A DNA stretch of 33,128 nucleotides from Candidatus Cloacimonadota bacterium. Its GTDB lineage: Bacteria; Cloacimonadota; Cloacimonadia; Cloacimonadales; TCS61. A program made the translations under genes and the position numbers. How positions within the stretch are numbered: the first letter of the stretch is position 1; every line of letters begins with the position of its first letter. The stretch spans positions 1 to 33,128 of the forward strand of contig JAGGWK010000081.1 of assembly GCA_021157525.1 (NCBI GenBank). The letters run 5' to 3'. This document shows, one piece after another, positions 21,152 to 29,202 of this stretch. The notes beneath the pieces are model-generated. The model made no database searches. It had not been told where the DNA came from and saw nothing but the letters and a program-made list of their open reading frames with translations.

Positions 21152-22444
21152 ATGAAAAAACTGGGAATAATTAAGGAAACGAAAAATAAATGGGAGCGGC
21201 GAGTTGCCCTCAATCCCGCAGCTGTTGCAGAGCTTGTACAAAAAGGATTTAGCGTGGTGGTAGAGCCCTCAGATATTCGCATCTACTCCGATGAAGCCTA
21301 TGCCAAAGCCGGAGCTCAACTTTCAGCCGATCTCACTGGATGCGACTTCATTATTGGCGTGAAGGAAATCCCCATTCCCCGCATCGTAGCCGGCGTACCC
21401 CATCTCTTTTTCTCCCACACCATTAAGGGACAAGACTACAATATGCCTCTGCTTCAACACTTTCTCGATACACAAACCACTTTGATGGATTATGAGCGCA
21501 TCGTGGATAATCAGGGCCGACGCCTGGTATTTTTCGGCACTTTTGCCGGTAATGCAGGGATGGTGGATACCCTGTGGGGGCTTGGGCAACGCATCAAGGC
21601 ACTGCACAACTTGGATACACCATTCCTCAAGATGAAGCATGCCTACCAATACGATGGATTACAAGACGCCCTGGATAAGATAAAACTCATCGGTGATGAA
21701 ATTTCCGAGACTGGTTTACCCGCTGAAATCTGTCCCCTCAATATCTTCATAATGGGCTACGGTCACGTGGCCAAAGGATGCCAGAACGTGCTGGATATGC
21801 TGCCCGTAGAATACATCACTCCCGACCAATTGCCCGCTGTGGAACAGTACAACGACCCCCACAAAATCTATGTAGTGGTCTTTAAAGAAGAGCACATGGT
21901 GGCACGCAAGGATGGTGGGGCGTTTGGCCTGCAAGATTATTTTGCACACCACGATGCCTATGAAAGCATTGTCCATCGGTATCTTCCCTATTGCAGTGTA
22001 TATATGAACGCCATTTATTGGGAACCTGATTGCCCGGTATTTTTACCAAATTCCGAACTGGCAAAGCTGCAGGACGGTAAACTGATCATCATAGGCGACA
22101 TCACCTGCGACATCCAGGGATCGGTAGAATGCACCGTAAAATCCACCAAACCCGATAATCCCATCTTCATCTTTGACGCCAAAACCGGCACCCATGTGGA
22201 TGGCCTGACGGGCAACGGTGTGGCAAATTGCGCCGTGGACAACCTGCCCTGCGAATTTTCCCGGGAAGCGTCAGACTGTTTTTCCGCAGCTCTGATGCCC
22301 TTTATGGAGCTCACCTTACGAAACGATTATGGGCTACCAATCGAAGAATCAACCTTACCTGACGAAATGAAAAAAGCGTGCATTGCACATCAGGGTGCAT
22401 TGCAACCCCGCTACCAATACTTAGCAGAGTTTTTAAAATCATAG
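21152..22444 (+). CDS. Lysine-2-oxoglutarate reductase (saccharopine dehydrogenase, lysine-forming; LKR/LYS1-like)
   Basis: It joins lysine and 2-oxoglutarate to saccharopine with NAD(P)H, or runs in reverse. The start is the ATG at 21152 behind AGGAG. The 430 residues have the alanine dehydrogenase/transhydrogenase-like fold: an N-terminal half with IIKETKNKWERRVALNPAAV, FFSHTIKGQDYNMPLL and GRRLVFFGTFAGNAGMVDTL, and a nucleotide-binding half with FIMGYGHVAKGCQNVL. Length and order match the LKR half of animal AASS (about 450 residues) rather than alanine dehydrogenase (about 370). The adjacent saccharopine dehydrogenase confirms the pathway. Its ribosome binding site can pair with the upstream hairpin. 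The stop is 9 bases before the CitD-CitE gene. Confidence 0.9.
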   Translation: MKKLGIIKETKNKWERRVALNPAAVAELVQKGFSVVVEPSDIRIYSDEAYAKAGAQLSADLTGCDFIIGVKEIPIPRIVAGVPHLFFSHTIKGQDYNMPLLQHFLDTQTTLMDYERIVDNQGRRLVFFGTFAGNAGMVDTLWGLGQRIKALHNLDTPFLKMKHAYQYDGLQDALDKIKLIGDEISETGLPAEICPLNIFIMGYGHVAKGCQNVLDMLPVEYITPDQLPAVEQYNDPHKIYVVVFKEEHMVARKDGGAFGLQDYFAHHDAYESIVHRYLPYCSVYMNAIYWEPDCPVFLPNSELAKLQDGKLIIIGDITCDIQGSVECTVKSTKPDNPIFIFDAKTGTHVDGLTGNGVANCAVDNLPCEFSREASDCFSAALMPFMELTLRNDYGLPIEESTLPDEMKKACIAHQGALQPRYQYLAEFLKS

Positions 22445-22453
22445 GAGGATGTT

Positions 22454-23671
22454 TTGGCTACTATTGCCACCGCAGGAAACAAGGGTAAATCAGTCCGCTC
22501 AGACTGTTTTGTAAGCCTCGAGCTTACCACAAAAGGTAGCATCGAGATAGACCTCACGAGCAAAGTAAAAAACCTTTTTGGCGATGCCATCACCGCCACA
22601 TGCCATGAAGTTCTGCACTTCTATGGCATCGAACACGCCATAGTCACCATAGAAGACTCCGGCGCCCTGGACTATGTGCTGGCAGCACGGCTGGAATATG
22701 CTATCAAGCAACTCACCGGTACAGGCAAGGAATTTCTTCCCCGGATGCTTCCGCAAAATACCTACGCTACAGCCCGAGATCGCTATCGCCGCAGCCGCCT
22801 CTATTTGCCGGGGAATACACCCAAGTTGGCCATCAATGCCGGGCTGCACCATCCCGACGGCCTGATCCTGGATCTGGAAGACTCGGTGGCTCCTGCCAAA
22901 AAAGACGAAGCACGCATCCTGGTACGAAACACCTTGCTGGCCTGCGACTTTTACGGCACCGAGCGCATGGTGCGCATCAATCAAATGCCACTGGGACTGG
23001 ATGATCTGGAGATGATGATTCCTCACAATGTAAACTTGGTGCTTCTCCCCAAATGCGAGTCTGCCGATGAGATCAAAGCGCTGGAAACAAAAATAGAAGG
23101 AGTAAAAACCAAGCATAATTGCAACAATCCTGTGTGGATAATGCCTATCATCGAAAGTGCTCTGGGAGTAATGAAAGCATACGAAATCGCCACTGCATCC
23201 GAGCATGTAGTAGCACTGGCTATTGGCCTGGAAGATTATACCGCAGACCTGGGAACACAACGCACCCGGGAGGGCACCGAATCCTTCTTCGCCAGATGCA
23301 TGCTGGTAAACGCAGCCCGCGCTGCCGGCATCCAGGCTATCGATTCGGTATTTTCCGACGTAAGTAACATGGAAGCATTGCGCCAGAATGTGCTCACTTC
23401 CAAGTCTCTGGGATTTGACGGCATGGGCTGCATCCATCCCCGCCAGATTCCCATAATCCACGACGCCTTTGCTCCCAACGACAAGGAAATCGATAAAGCT
23501 CAAAAAATAGTAAACGCCTTTTACAAAGCTGAAGAACAGGGCCTCGGTGTGGTTTCTCTGGGCAGCAAAATGATCGACCCTCCTGTGGTGAAACGCGCTC
23601 AACGAACCATTCACATGGCCATCGAAGCAAAGAAAATTTCGGCAGATTGGAGAGAGTCTTATGGCAAATAA
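22454..23671 (+). CDS. citDE: Citrate lyase gamma-beta fusion (CitD acyl carrier + CitE)
   Basis: This 405-residue protein joins two normally separate citrate lyase subunits. It starts at TTG 22454, 5 bases after AGGAGG; the nearby ATG at 22449 is out of frame. Residues 1-95 are CitD: S16 in SVRSD aligns with the serine carrying the phosphoribosyl-dephospho-CoA arm, followed by LTSKVKNLFGDAI and DSGALDYVLAARLE. Residues about 112-405 are CitE, the citryl-acyl-carrier lyase of the HpcH/HpaI fold: RLYLPGN (115-121), LILDLEDSVAP (137-147), MVRIN (172-176), and GCIHPRQIPI. The substrate could also be citramalate or another citrate-like acid. It overlaps citF by 11 bases. The accessory genes citC, citX and citG are not in the window. 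Confidence 0.88.
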   Translation: MATIATAGNKGKSVRSDCFVSLELTTKGSIEIDLTSKVKNLFGDAITATCHEVLHFYGIEHAIVTIEDSGALDYVLAARLEYAIKQLTGTGKEFLPRMLPQNTYATARDRYRRSRLYLPGNTPKLAINAGLHHPDGLILDLEDSVAPAKKDEARILVRNTLLACDFYGTERMVRINQMPLGLDDLEMMIPHNVNLVLLPKCESADEIKALETKIEGVKTKHNCNNPVWIMPIIESALGVMKAYEIATASEHVVALAIGLEDYTADLGTQRTREGTESFFARCMLVNAARAAGIQAIDSVFSDVSNMEALRQNVLTSKSLGFDGMGCIHPRQIPIIHDAFAPNDKEIDKAQKIVNAFYKAEEQGLGVVSLGSKMIDPPVVKRAQRTIHMAIEAKKISADWRESYGK

Positions 23672-25217
23672 TGAAGTAAAAAACGCTGTCGGCCGCATGG
23701 TGCCAACACAGATAAACGGACAGGAAGCGATCCCCTTTAAAGGTTTGAATAAACACCGCCCCACCGGACGCAAATTTGGTCCACACATCCCTACTACTAT
23801 CGATTACCCGACAGATGGAAACAAGGTAATCCACAGTTTAAAAGAAGCGTTGCAAAAAGCCGGATTGCGGGATGGCATGACCATTTCCACCCATCATCAT
23901 CTGCGCAATGGCGACTTGGTAGCCAACGAGATTTTCCGCATCGCTCACGATATGGGCATCAAAGATCTGGTGTGGTTCCCTTCGGCATCTTTCCCCTGCC
24001 ATGAACCTGTCATCGAGTACCTTAAAGACGGCACAATTCACCACATAGAAGGTAGCATGAATGGGCCACTGGGACGCTTTACCACTCGTGGCGGCATGAA
24101 AGGCGTAGGCATCCTGCGTTCTCATGGTGGCCGAGTTCAAGCGGTGCAGGATGGTGAGGTAAAAATTGATATCGCAGTTCTGGCCGCCCCGGCAGCAGAT
24201 AAATTTGGCAATGCCACCGGCCAACGGGGGCCTTCAGCCTGCGGCGTGCTGGGCTATGCAAAGCCCGATTACCTCTATGCCGAAAACGTTATCGTCGTCA
24301 CAGACCATCTGGTAGATTTCCCCTGTTTCCCCATGGAAATAGAAGGAAATTACGTAGATAGCGTGGCTCTGATAGATAAAATAGGCATTCCTGAAAAAAT
24401 TATTTCCGGCACCACACGCATCACCAAAAGCCCCGACCGGCTGTTAATCGCCGATCTCACAGCCCGTTTCGTAGAGGCCACCGGCATGTTACGGGACGGC
24501 TGCTACATGCAGAGCGGCGCTGGTGGAACATCTCTGGCTATCGGCTATTTCACCCATCAAATCTTAAAGAAAAAGGGATGGAAATCCCGTCTGGGCTTTG
24601 GCGGAAGCACTCAATACATGGTAAACATGCTGGAAGATGGCACTATGGAGCACATCCTGGATGCACAAGCTTTTGACCTGGAAGCAGTTCGCAGCATCAG
24701 CGAAAACCGCAACCACCACCAATACCCGGTATTTAACGCCTACAATTTCCACTCCAAAGGCAACCTCACCTCCATGATGGACATCATGATATTGGGCGCC
24801 ACCGAAGTGGATGTGAACTTCAATGGCAATGTGGTAACTCACTCAGACGGCTACATGCTTCACGGTATCGGCGGCTGGCAAAACTGCCTTCACGCCAGAA
24901 ACGTGATTCTCCCTGTGCCGCTGTTCCGCGACCGCATCCCGGTAATCCGCGACGAAGTAACCACCATCGTTGGCCCCGGCGAGCTCATCGACGTCATCGT
25001 CACCGAACGTGGCATCGCGATCAATCCTCTGCGCCAGGATCTGCTGGATGCCGCCAAAGGCTCTGGCCTGCCTATCAAAACCATAGAAGAGCTCAAGGCC
25101 GAAGCCGACCGCATCTGTGGCAAAGTATCCAAACCAAAGATTGGAGACAAAGTTGTGGGCGCCATCAAGTGGGTGGACGGCACCGTGATCGACGTGGTTC
25201 GCAACATAGAGGCATAA
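23661..25217 (+). CDS. citF: Citrate lyase alpha subunit, acyl-carrier transferase (CitF)
   Basis: CitF exchanges the acetyl group on the acyl-carrier arm for citrate, giving citryl-carrier that CitE cleaves to oxaloacetate. The 518-residue length is normal for CitF. Family segments include STHHHLRNGDLVAN, GPLGRFTTRGGMKG, RGPSACGVLGYA, MQSGAGGTSLA and NGNVVTHSDG. The C-terminal TIVGPGELIDVIVTERGIAINP resembles other CoA-transferase-like proteins. The ATG at 23661 lies within the end of the CitD-CitE gene (11-base overlap) with GGAGAGAG before it. Citramalate lyase alpha is a close homologue, so the substrate is probable rather than certain. Confidence 0.92.
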   Translation: MANNEVKNAVGRMVPTQINGQEAIPFKGLNKHRPTGRKFGPHIPTTIDYPTDGNKVIHSLKEALQKAGLRDGMTISTHHHLRNGDLVANEIFRIAHDMGIKDLVWFPSASFPCHEPVIEYLKDGTIHHIEGSMNGPLGRFTTRGGMKGVGILRSHGGRVQAVQDGEVKIDIAVLAAPAADKFGNATGQRGPSACGVLGYAKPDYLYAENVIVVTDHLVDFPCFPMEIEGNYVDSVALIDKIGIPEKIISGTTRITKSPDRLLIADLTARFVEATGMLRDGCYMQSGAGGTSLAIGYFTHQILKKKGWKSRLGFGGSTQYMVNMLEDGTMEHILDAQAFDLEAVRSISENRNHHQYPVFNAYNFHSKGNLTSMMDIMILGATEVDVNFNGNVVTHSDGYMLHGIGGWQNCLHARNVILPVPLFRDRIPVIRDEVTTIVGPGELIDVIVTERGIAINPLRQDLLDAAKGSGLPIKTIEELKAEADRICGKVSKPKIGDKVVGAIKWVDGTVIDVVRNIEA

Positions 25218-25227
25218 ATGGTTTCTC

Positions 25228-25255
25228 CAGAGGGAACACTTCCCCGGGGTCTCTG
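25228..25255. repeat. Small palindrome in the citF-isocitrate dehydrogenase spacer
   Basis: CAGAGG (25228-25233) pairs with TCTCTG (25250-25255) with one wobble, and GGGAA-CAC-TTCCC at 25232-25244 is an alternative internal stem. It is followed by an A-rich run to the next ribosome binding site. It may be a processing site or a worn relative of the palindromes further on. Confidence 0.35.
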
Positions 25256-25295
25256 TAAAAATAAAAAAAGTTAAATGAAAAATCAGGAGGATATC

Positions 25296-26483
25296 ATGGC
25301 AAAGAGAACAATCGTTACAATGCCCGGAGATGGCATTGGAAAAACCGTATTACCCGAGGCAATCCGCGTATTGGATGCAGTGGGCTTTGAAGCAGAATAT
25401 GTACACGCAGACATCGGTTGGGAATTTTGGTGTAAAGAGGGAAATCCTCTTCCCCGGAGAACCCTTGATCTTTTGGAGAAGCACCACATTGCCCTCTTCG
25501 GTGCTATCACATCCAAACCAAAAACCGAAGCCGCCAAAGAGTTGGCTCCAGAACTGCAGGACAAAGGGTTTGTGTATTACAGCCCCATCGTTTCCTTGCG
25601 TCAGCATTTCCAGCTGGATATCTGCCAGCGTCCCTGCAAAACCTTCAAGGGTAATCCACTGAACTTCATTCGCCGCGGACCAAACGATACCATCCAGGAA
25701 CCGGAAGTTGATGTGGTGGTTTTCCGCCAAAACACCGAAGGCCTTTATGGTGGTGTGGAATGGACAAATCCCAGCGATCAAGTGTATGATGCCATGATGA
25801 CGCACCCGAAATTCGCCAAAAACTTCGGCTGGTCTCCCAGAGAAGAATTGGCCATCTCTACCCGTATCTTTACAAAAAAATATTCGGAACGTATCTGCCG
25901 TGCCGCCTTTGAATATGCCAGAAAATTCGGCTACAAACGGGTGACACTGTGCGAAAAACCAAATGTTATCCGGGAAACCAGTGGCATGATGCTGGCCATC
26001 TGTCGTCAACTGGAAAAAGAATTCCCGGAAATCCGGTTCAACTTTACAAACATCGATGCTCAAATGATGTGGCTGACCAAAGACCCTGAAAATTATGGTA
26101 TTATTATCGCAGGAAACATGTTCGGCGACATCGTATCAGACGGCTTTGCCGGATTGATCGGCGGTCTGGGCTTTGCCTGTAGCGCCAATATCGGTGAAAA
26201 AGTGGCCATCTTCGAGCCCACTCACGGTTCTGCTCCAAAATACCAGAAGCTCAATCCATCCATCGTAAATCCCATCGCCATGATCATGAGTGCCTGCATG
26301 ATGCTTGATCACATCGATGAAGTGGAAAAAGCAAATCGCATCCGCGCCGCCATTGCCAAAGTGGTGGAAGAAGGTAAATACCGGGCATACGATATGCTGA
26401 AACTTCGGGGATCACAGGAAGTGCTGAATCAAGGCGCTGCCTCCACTACCGAAATGGCTGACGCCATCATCGCCGCTCTGTAA
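25296..26483 (+). CDS. icd: Isocitrate (or homoisocitrate) dehydrogenase, probably NADP-dependent
   Basis: This is a beta-decarboxylating dehydrogenase that oxidises isocitrate to 2-oxoglutarate. The start ATG at 25296 has AGGAGG; 395 residues. Substrate residues: S96 and R102 in SPIVSLRQ, R112, R144 (FRQNTEGLYGG), Y151, K221 (CEKPNV); metal ligands D254, D278 and D282 (FGDIVSDG). S96 sits six before the arginine, as S113 does in E. coli Icd. HGSAPKY (310-316) keeps the Lys-Tyr pair that binds the NADP 2'-phosphate in E. coli, whereas NAD enzymes usually have Asp there. The SPIVxLR wording also occurs in yeast homoisocitrate dehydrogenase, so homoisocitrate is a real alternative. It lies between citF and the HD gene. 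Confidence 0.85.
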   Translation: MAKRTIVTMPGDGIGKTVLPEAIRVLDAVGFEAEYVHADIGWEFWCKEGNPLPRRTLDLLEKHHIALFGAITSKPKTEAAKELAPELQDKGFVYYSPIVSLRQHFQLDICQRPCKTFKGNPLNFIRRGPNDTIQEPEVDVVVFRQNTEGLYGGVEWTNPSDQVYDAMMTHPKFAKNFGWSPREELAISTRIFTKKYSERICRAAFEYARKFGYKRVTLCEKPNVIRETSGMMLAICRQLEKEFPEIRFNFTNIDAQMMWLTKDPENYGIIIAGNMFGDIVSDGFAGLIGGLGFACSANIGEKVAIFEPTHGSAPKYQKLNPSIVNPIAMIMSACMMLDHIDEVEKANRIRAAIAKVVEEGKYRAYDMLKLRGSQEVLNQGAASTTEMADAIIAAL

Positions 26484-26492
26484 AACCATATC

Positions 26493-26526
26493 TTCCTGCA
26501 TCCTGGCTGGGGTCTGGACGCAGGAA
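26493..26526. repeat. Imperfect palindrome in the icd-HD spacer
   Basis: TTCCTGC (26493-26499) and GCAGGAA (26520-26526) form the outer stem, with TCC/GGA pairing one mismatch further in. It is a looser relative of the palindrome 28 bases downstream. Confidence 0.5.
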
Positions 26527-26553
26527 ACGTAGCTACGAAGATACCTCTGTTTT

Positions 26554-26577
26554 GTTCCCAGGCCCCAGCTTGGGAAC
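26554..26577. repeat. REP-like palindrome, GTTCCCA type
   Basis: GTTCCCA (26554-26560) and TGGGAAC (26571-26577) enclose G-GC-CCCA-GC-T, so the stem continues by a wobble and two GC pairs to a 4-base loop. The GTTCCCAnGC...GCnTGGGAAC pattern is a widespread REP-type element in bacteria and is shared with the two palindromes at 27171 and 27220. Confidence 0.65.
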
Positions 26578-26599
26578 ACTTTATCTATAAGGAGCAGAC

Positions 26600-27154
26600 A
26601 TGCAAATTAACGAACTGTGGCCGGAATTGGCCTGGATTGAAGATGATGAGCTGCGGAGCAAAGTAACCCGCACCTGGGAACTGGCTCTGGAGAGAAGTGT
26701 GCTTACCCCTAGAGATTTGCAAACCATTCCCTTTACCCTTCTGTGTGGCCCAGACCTCAAGGTCACATTTATGGATCACAAACGCAGCGTGGTTCACATA
26801 GCCAAAGCCGCCGGCGAAAAGTGTAACGAATTTTATCACGGAGAATTGCCCGTGAACATGGATGTGCTCATTGCCGGCGCCATCCTGGCCGACGTAGGCA
26901 AGCTGTTGGAGTATGTTCTGGATGCAAACGGCAAAGCCGTGCAAGGTACCTATGGCAAATACCTGCGCCACCCCTTCAGCGGTGTTTCTCTGGCCGAAGA
27001 ATGCGGCTGCCCCCCGGAAGTGTGCCACATCATCGCAACTCACGCCGGCGAAGGTGATATGGTAAAACGCACCACCGAAGCATATCTGGTGCATCATGCC
27101 GATTTCATGACCTTCCTTCCCTTCAAAAGTCGTTTGAAAATCAGAGAAACATAA
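26600..27154 (+). CDS. HD-domain protein with altered HD doublet
   Basis: This is a 184-residue protein with the plan of an HD metal-dependent phosphohydrolase: H60 in MDHKRSVVHIAKAAGE, then AGAILADVGKLLEY (92-105), H124 (RHPFSG), H148 (ATHAG) and VHHADFM (164-170). The catalytic HD pair is A97-D98 instead of His-Asp, so one metal ligand is missing and a classical nucleotidase or phosphodiesterase activity is doubtful. It may bind a ligand or use other histidines. AAGGAG lies 6 bases before the ATG. Its position inside the citrate/aconitase operon, flanked by palindromes on both sides, suggests a regulatory or repair role for the pathway. I cannot name a closer family. Confidence 0.75.
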   Translation: MQINELWPELAWIEDDELRSKVTRTWELALERSVLTPRDLQTIPFTLLCGPDLKVTFMDHKRSVVHIAKAAGEKCNEFYHGELPVNMDVLIAGAILADVGKLLEYVLDANGKAVQGTYGKYLRHPFSGVSLAEECGCPPEVCHIIATHAGEGDMVKRTTEAYLVHHADFMTFLPFKSRLKIRET

Positions 27155-27170
27155 CATGATCAGTCAGGCG

Positions 27171-27192
27171 TTTCCAAGCAGGAGCCTGGAAA
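27171..27192. repeat. REP-like palindrome, TTTCCA type
   Basis: TTTCCA (27171-27176) and TGGAAA (27187-27192) enclose A-GC-AGGA-GC-C. Same architecture as 26554-26577: outer stem, one odd position, a GC/GC pair and a 4-base loop. Confidence 0.6.
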
Positions 27193-27219
27193 TGAGCCAT
27201 AACAAATAAACGTATTTTC

Positions 27220-27247
27220 TGGTTTCCTAGCCCCTGCCTGGAAACCA
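27220..27247. repeat. REP-like palindrome, TGGTTTCC type
   Basis: TGGTTTCC (27220-27227) and GGAAACCA (27240-27247) form an 8-bp stem around TA-GC-CCCT-GC-CT. It ends 4 bases before the ribosome binding site of the first hydro-lyase gene, so folding could affect its translation. Confidence 0.65.
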
Positions 27248-27258
27248 AAGGAGCAAAC

Positions 27259-29061
27259 ATGTCATTAACGTTGATAGAAAAAATCCTGGCAAACCACAGC
27301 GACAAAGATGTGGTTAAGCCCGGTGAGATCATCGATATCGAAATCGATGTACGTGCCGCCCGTGACTTTGGCGGTGCAAACGTGGTGAAGAATCTCATCA
27401 ATAACGGGTTGGAAGTTGACGATCCGTCCAAAACCTTTTTTACTTTTGACTGTAATCCCACCGGCTCTGACCAGAAGTACGCCGCCAACCAGCAGTATTG
27501 CCGGCTTTTTGCCCGCGAGAAAGGCATCAAGGTCTATGACATCGATGCGGGTATCGGTACCCATCTGGTTATCGAGCAGGGGCTGGCATATCCCGGATGC
27601 ACCATTATCTCCACCGATTCTCATGCCAACATTCTGGGTGCTATCGGCGCCTTTGGACAAGGCATGGGCGACCGCGATATCGCCGCAGCCTGGGCCAGTG
27701 GTAAAAGCTGGTTCAAGGTACCCAAATCCATCAAACTCACCTTCACGGGAAAACGGCCAGCAAACATCTATGCCAAAGACATCGTGTTGAATCTGCTCAA
27801 CCGCTTTGGCGCCAATACGTTGCTGGGCTACTCGGTAGAAATGTATGGTGAAGAAATGGACAAACTCACCCTGGATGAGCGTATCACCATCGCATCCATG
27901 GCTACCGAAATGGGGGCCATCATTGTGCTCTTCCCCCCCACCGATGAAATCATCAAATTTGCCGAAGAACGCTGCGGCCGCACTATCGAGAAAGTGTTGG
28001 CAGACCCCGATGCTCACTACGACCAGGAACTGGAACTGGACATCAGCAGCTTTGTTCCCATGATCTCCCGTCCCGGACATCCTGATGACGCAGTGGACAT
28101 TGATCTGGAACGCAAGGTGAAGATCGATTCCGCCTTCATTGGCAGTTGTACAAATGGCCGATATGAAGACATGGTGGTAGCCGCAAATATCCTGAAGGGA
28201 CGCAAGATTGCCCCAGGTGTGGTTCTCAAAATTGTCCCCTCCACAAACGACGTCTGGATGCGACTTCTGGATGAAGGGATCATGAAGATATTCAAAGATG
28301 CCGGAGCGCTGGTGAGTAATGCCGGATGTGCCGGTTGCGCGGCTGGGCAGGTAGGACAAAACGGGCCGGGAGAAACCACCCTCAGCACCGGGAACCGCAA
28401 TTTCGCCGGCAAGCAGGGCAAGGGAAAAGTCTATCTGGCTTCTCCGGCAGAAGTGGCAGCATCAGCCGTTGCCGGGTACATCACCACGCCGGATGCAATT
28501 CCTGCATCCCCTGCTGAATTTGTAGCGGGCCACGAATTTTCTACTCAGGCAGTGAAACGGGCTGCATCCAGCAAAAAGCCGACAGTGATCGAAGGAAAAG
28601 TGTGGATTGTGGAGCAGGACGACATTGACACTGACATGATTTTCCACAACCGCTACCTCACCATCACCGACATCGCCGAGATGGGGCAATACGCCTTTGA
28701 TAACTTGGCAGGATGGAAAGATTTCGCCAAGAAAGCCGAAGCTGGTGACATCATCATCACAAACAAAAACTTCGGTGCCGGAAGCTCCCGCCAGCAGGCA
28801 GTGGATTGCTTTGCCGCTCTGGGAATTCAGGCCATTATCGCTGAATCTTTTGGCGCAATCTACGAGCGTAACGCCATCAACGCCGGCTTCCCGATACTTA
28901 CTTATGAAAATCTGGATTCGCTGGAATTGAAACAGCGGGATAAGATTAGAGTCAATTTTGAAACTGGCGAAATCACCAATCTGGCCAATGGCAAATCAAT
29001 CAAAATCAACCCCTTCTTTGATGTGCAGATGGAAATCTATCAGAGAGACGGATTGTTGTAG
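27259..29061 (+). CDS. Aconitase-family hydro-lyase, LeuC-LeuD fused (copy 1)
   Basis: This is a 600-residue hydro-lyase of the aconitase/homoaconitase/isopropylmalate isomerase family with both subunits fused. The large-subunit part (about 1-420) has STDSHANILGAIGAFGQGMG (118-137) and 4Fe-4S ligands C297 (GSCTNGR), C357 and C360 (AGCAGC). The swivel part (about 440-600) has DDIDTDMIFHNRYLTITD and NFGAGSSRQQAVD. The specificity loop reads YLTI, unlike the YLRT of archaeal homoaconitase or the YLVM/YLVY of isopropylmalate isomerase. Operon context (citrate lyase, isocitrate dehydrogenase) favours aconitate or homoaconitate. The start is ATG 27259 behind AAGGAG. Arg-to-Gln at the usual SSREH position (SSRQQ) is unusual. 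Confidence 0.87.
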   Translation: MSLTLIEKILANHSDKDVVKPGEIIDIEIDVRAARDFGGANVVKNLINNGLEVDDPSKTFFTFDCNPTGSDQKYAANQQYCRLFAREKGIKVYDIDAGIGTHLVIEQGLAYPGCTIISTDSHANILGAIGAFGQGMGDRDIAAAWASGKSWFKVPKSIKLTFTGKRPANIYAKDIVLNLLNRFGANTLLGYSVEMYGEEMDKLTLDERITIASMATEMGAIIVLFPPTDEIIKFAEERCGRTIEKVLADPDAHYDQELELDISSFVPMISRPGHPDDAVDIDLERKVKIDSAFIGSCTNGRYEDMVVAANILKGRKIAPGVVLKIVPSTNDVWMRLLDEGIMKIFKDAGALVSNAGCAGCAAGQVGQNGPGETTLSTGNRNFAGKQGKGKVYLASPAEVAASAVAGYITTPDAIPASPAEFVAGHEFSTQAVKRAASSKKPTVIEGKVWIVEQDDIDTDMIFHNRYLTITDIAEMGQYAFDNLAGWKDFAKKAEAGDIIITNKNFGAGSSRQQAVDCFAALGIQAIIAESFGAIYERNAINAGFPILTYENLDSLELKQRDKIRVNFETGEITNLANGKSIKINPFFDVQMEIYQRDGLL

Positions 29062-29202
29062 GGAATTGGAAATTGAGAATTAGAAATGGGAACTGCGAAG
29101 AATTCTTGGTGCAATTACTAAGAAATCGCAGGATTGATCGAATTGTTAGGAATAATGAGATCATTTCTAAGTTGAAATTTCTCATTGAATTCAGGAGGAA
29201 TT
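29062..29202. other. AT-rich spacer between the two hydro-lyase genes
   Basis: It contains GAATT-rich near repeats, a 10-base palindrome AAGAATTCTT (29098-29107), and a 9-bp inverted repeat TTAGAAATG (29080-29088) / CATTTCTAA (29162-29170) that could fold the spacer into one large hairpin before the ribosome binding site. No clear promoter. Confidence 0.4.

Noticed and set aside
21152-22444. Alanine dehydrogenase
   Set aside because: The fold is the same, but length, the GRRLVFFGTFAGNAG segment and the adjacent saccharopine dehydrogenase favour lysine-ketoglutarate reductase.
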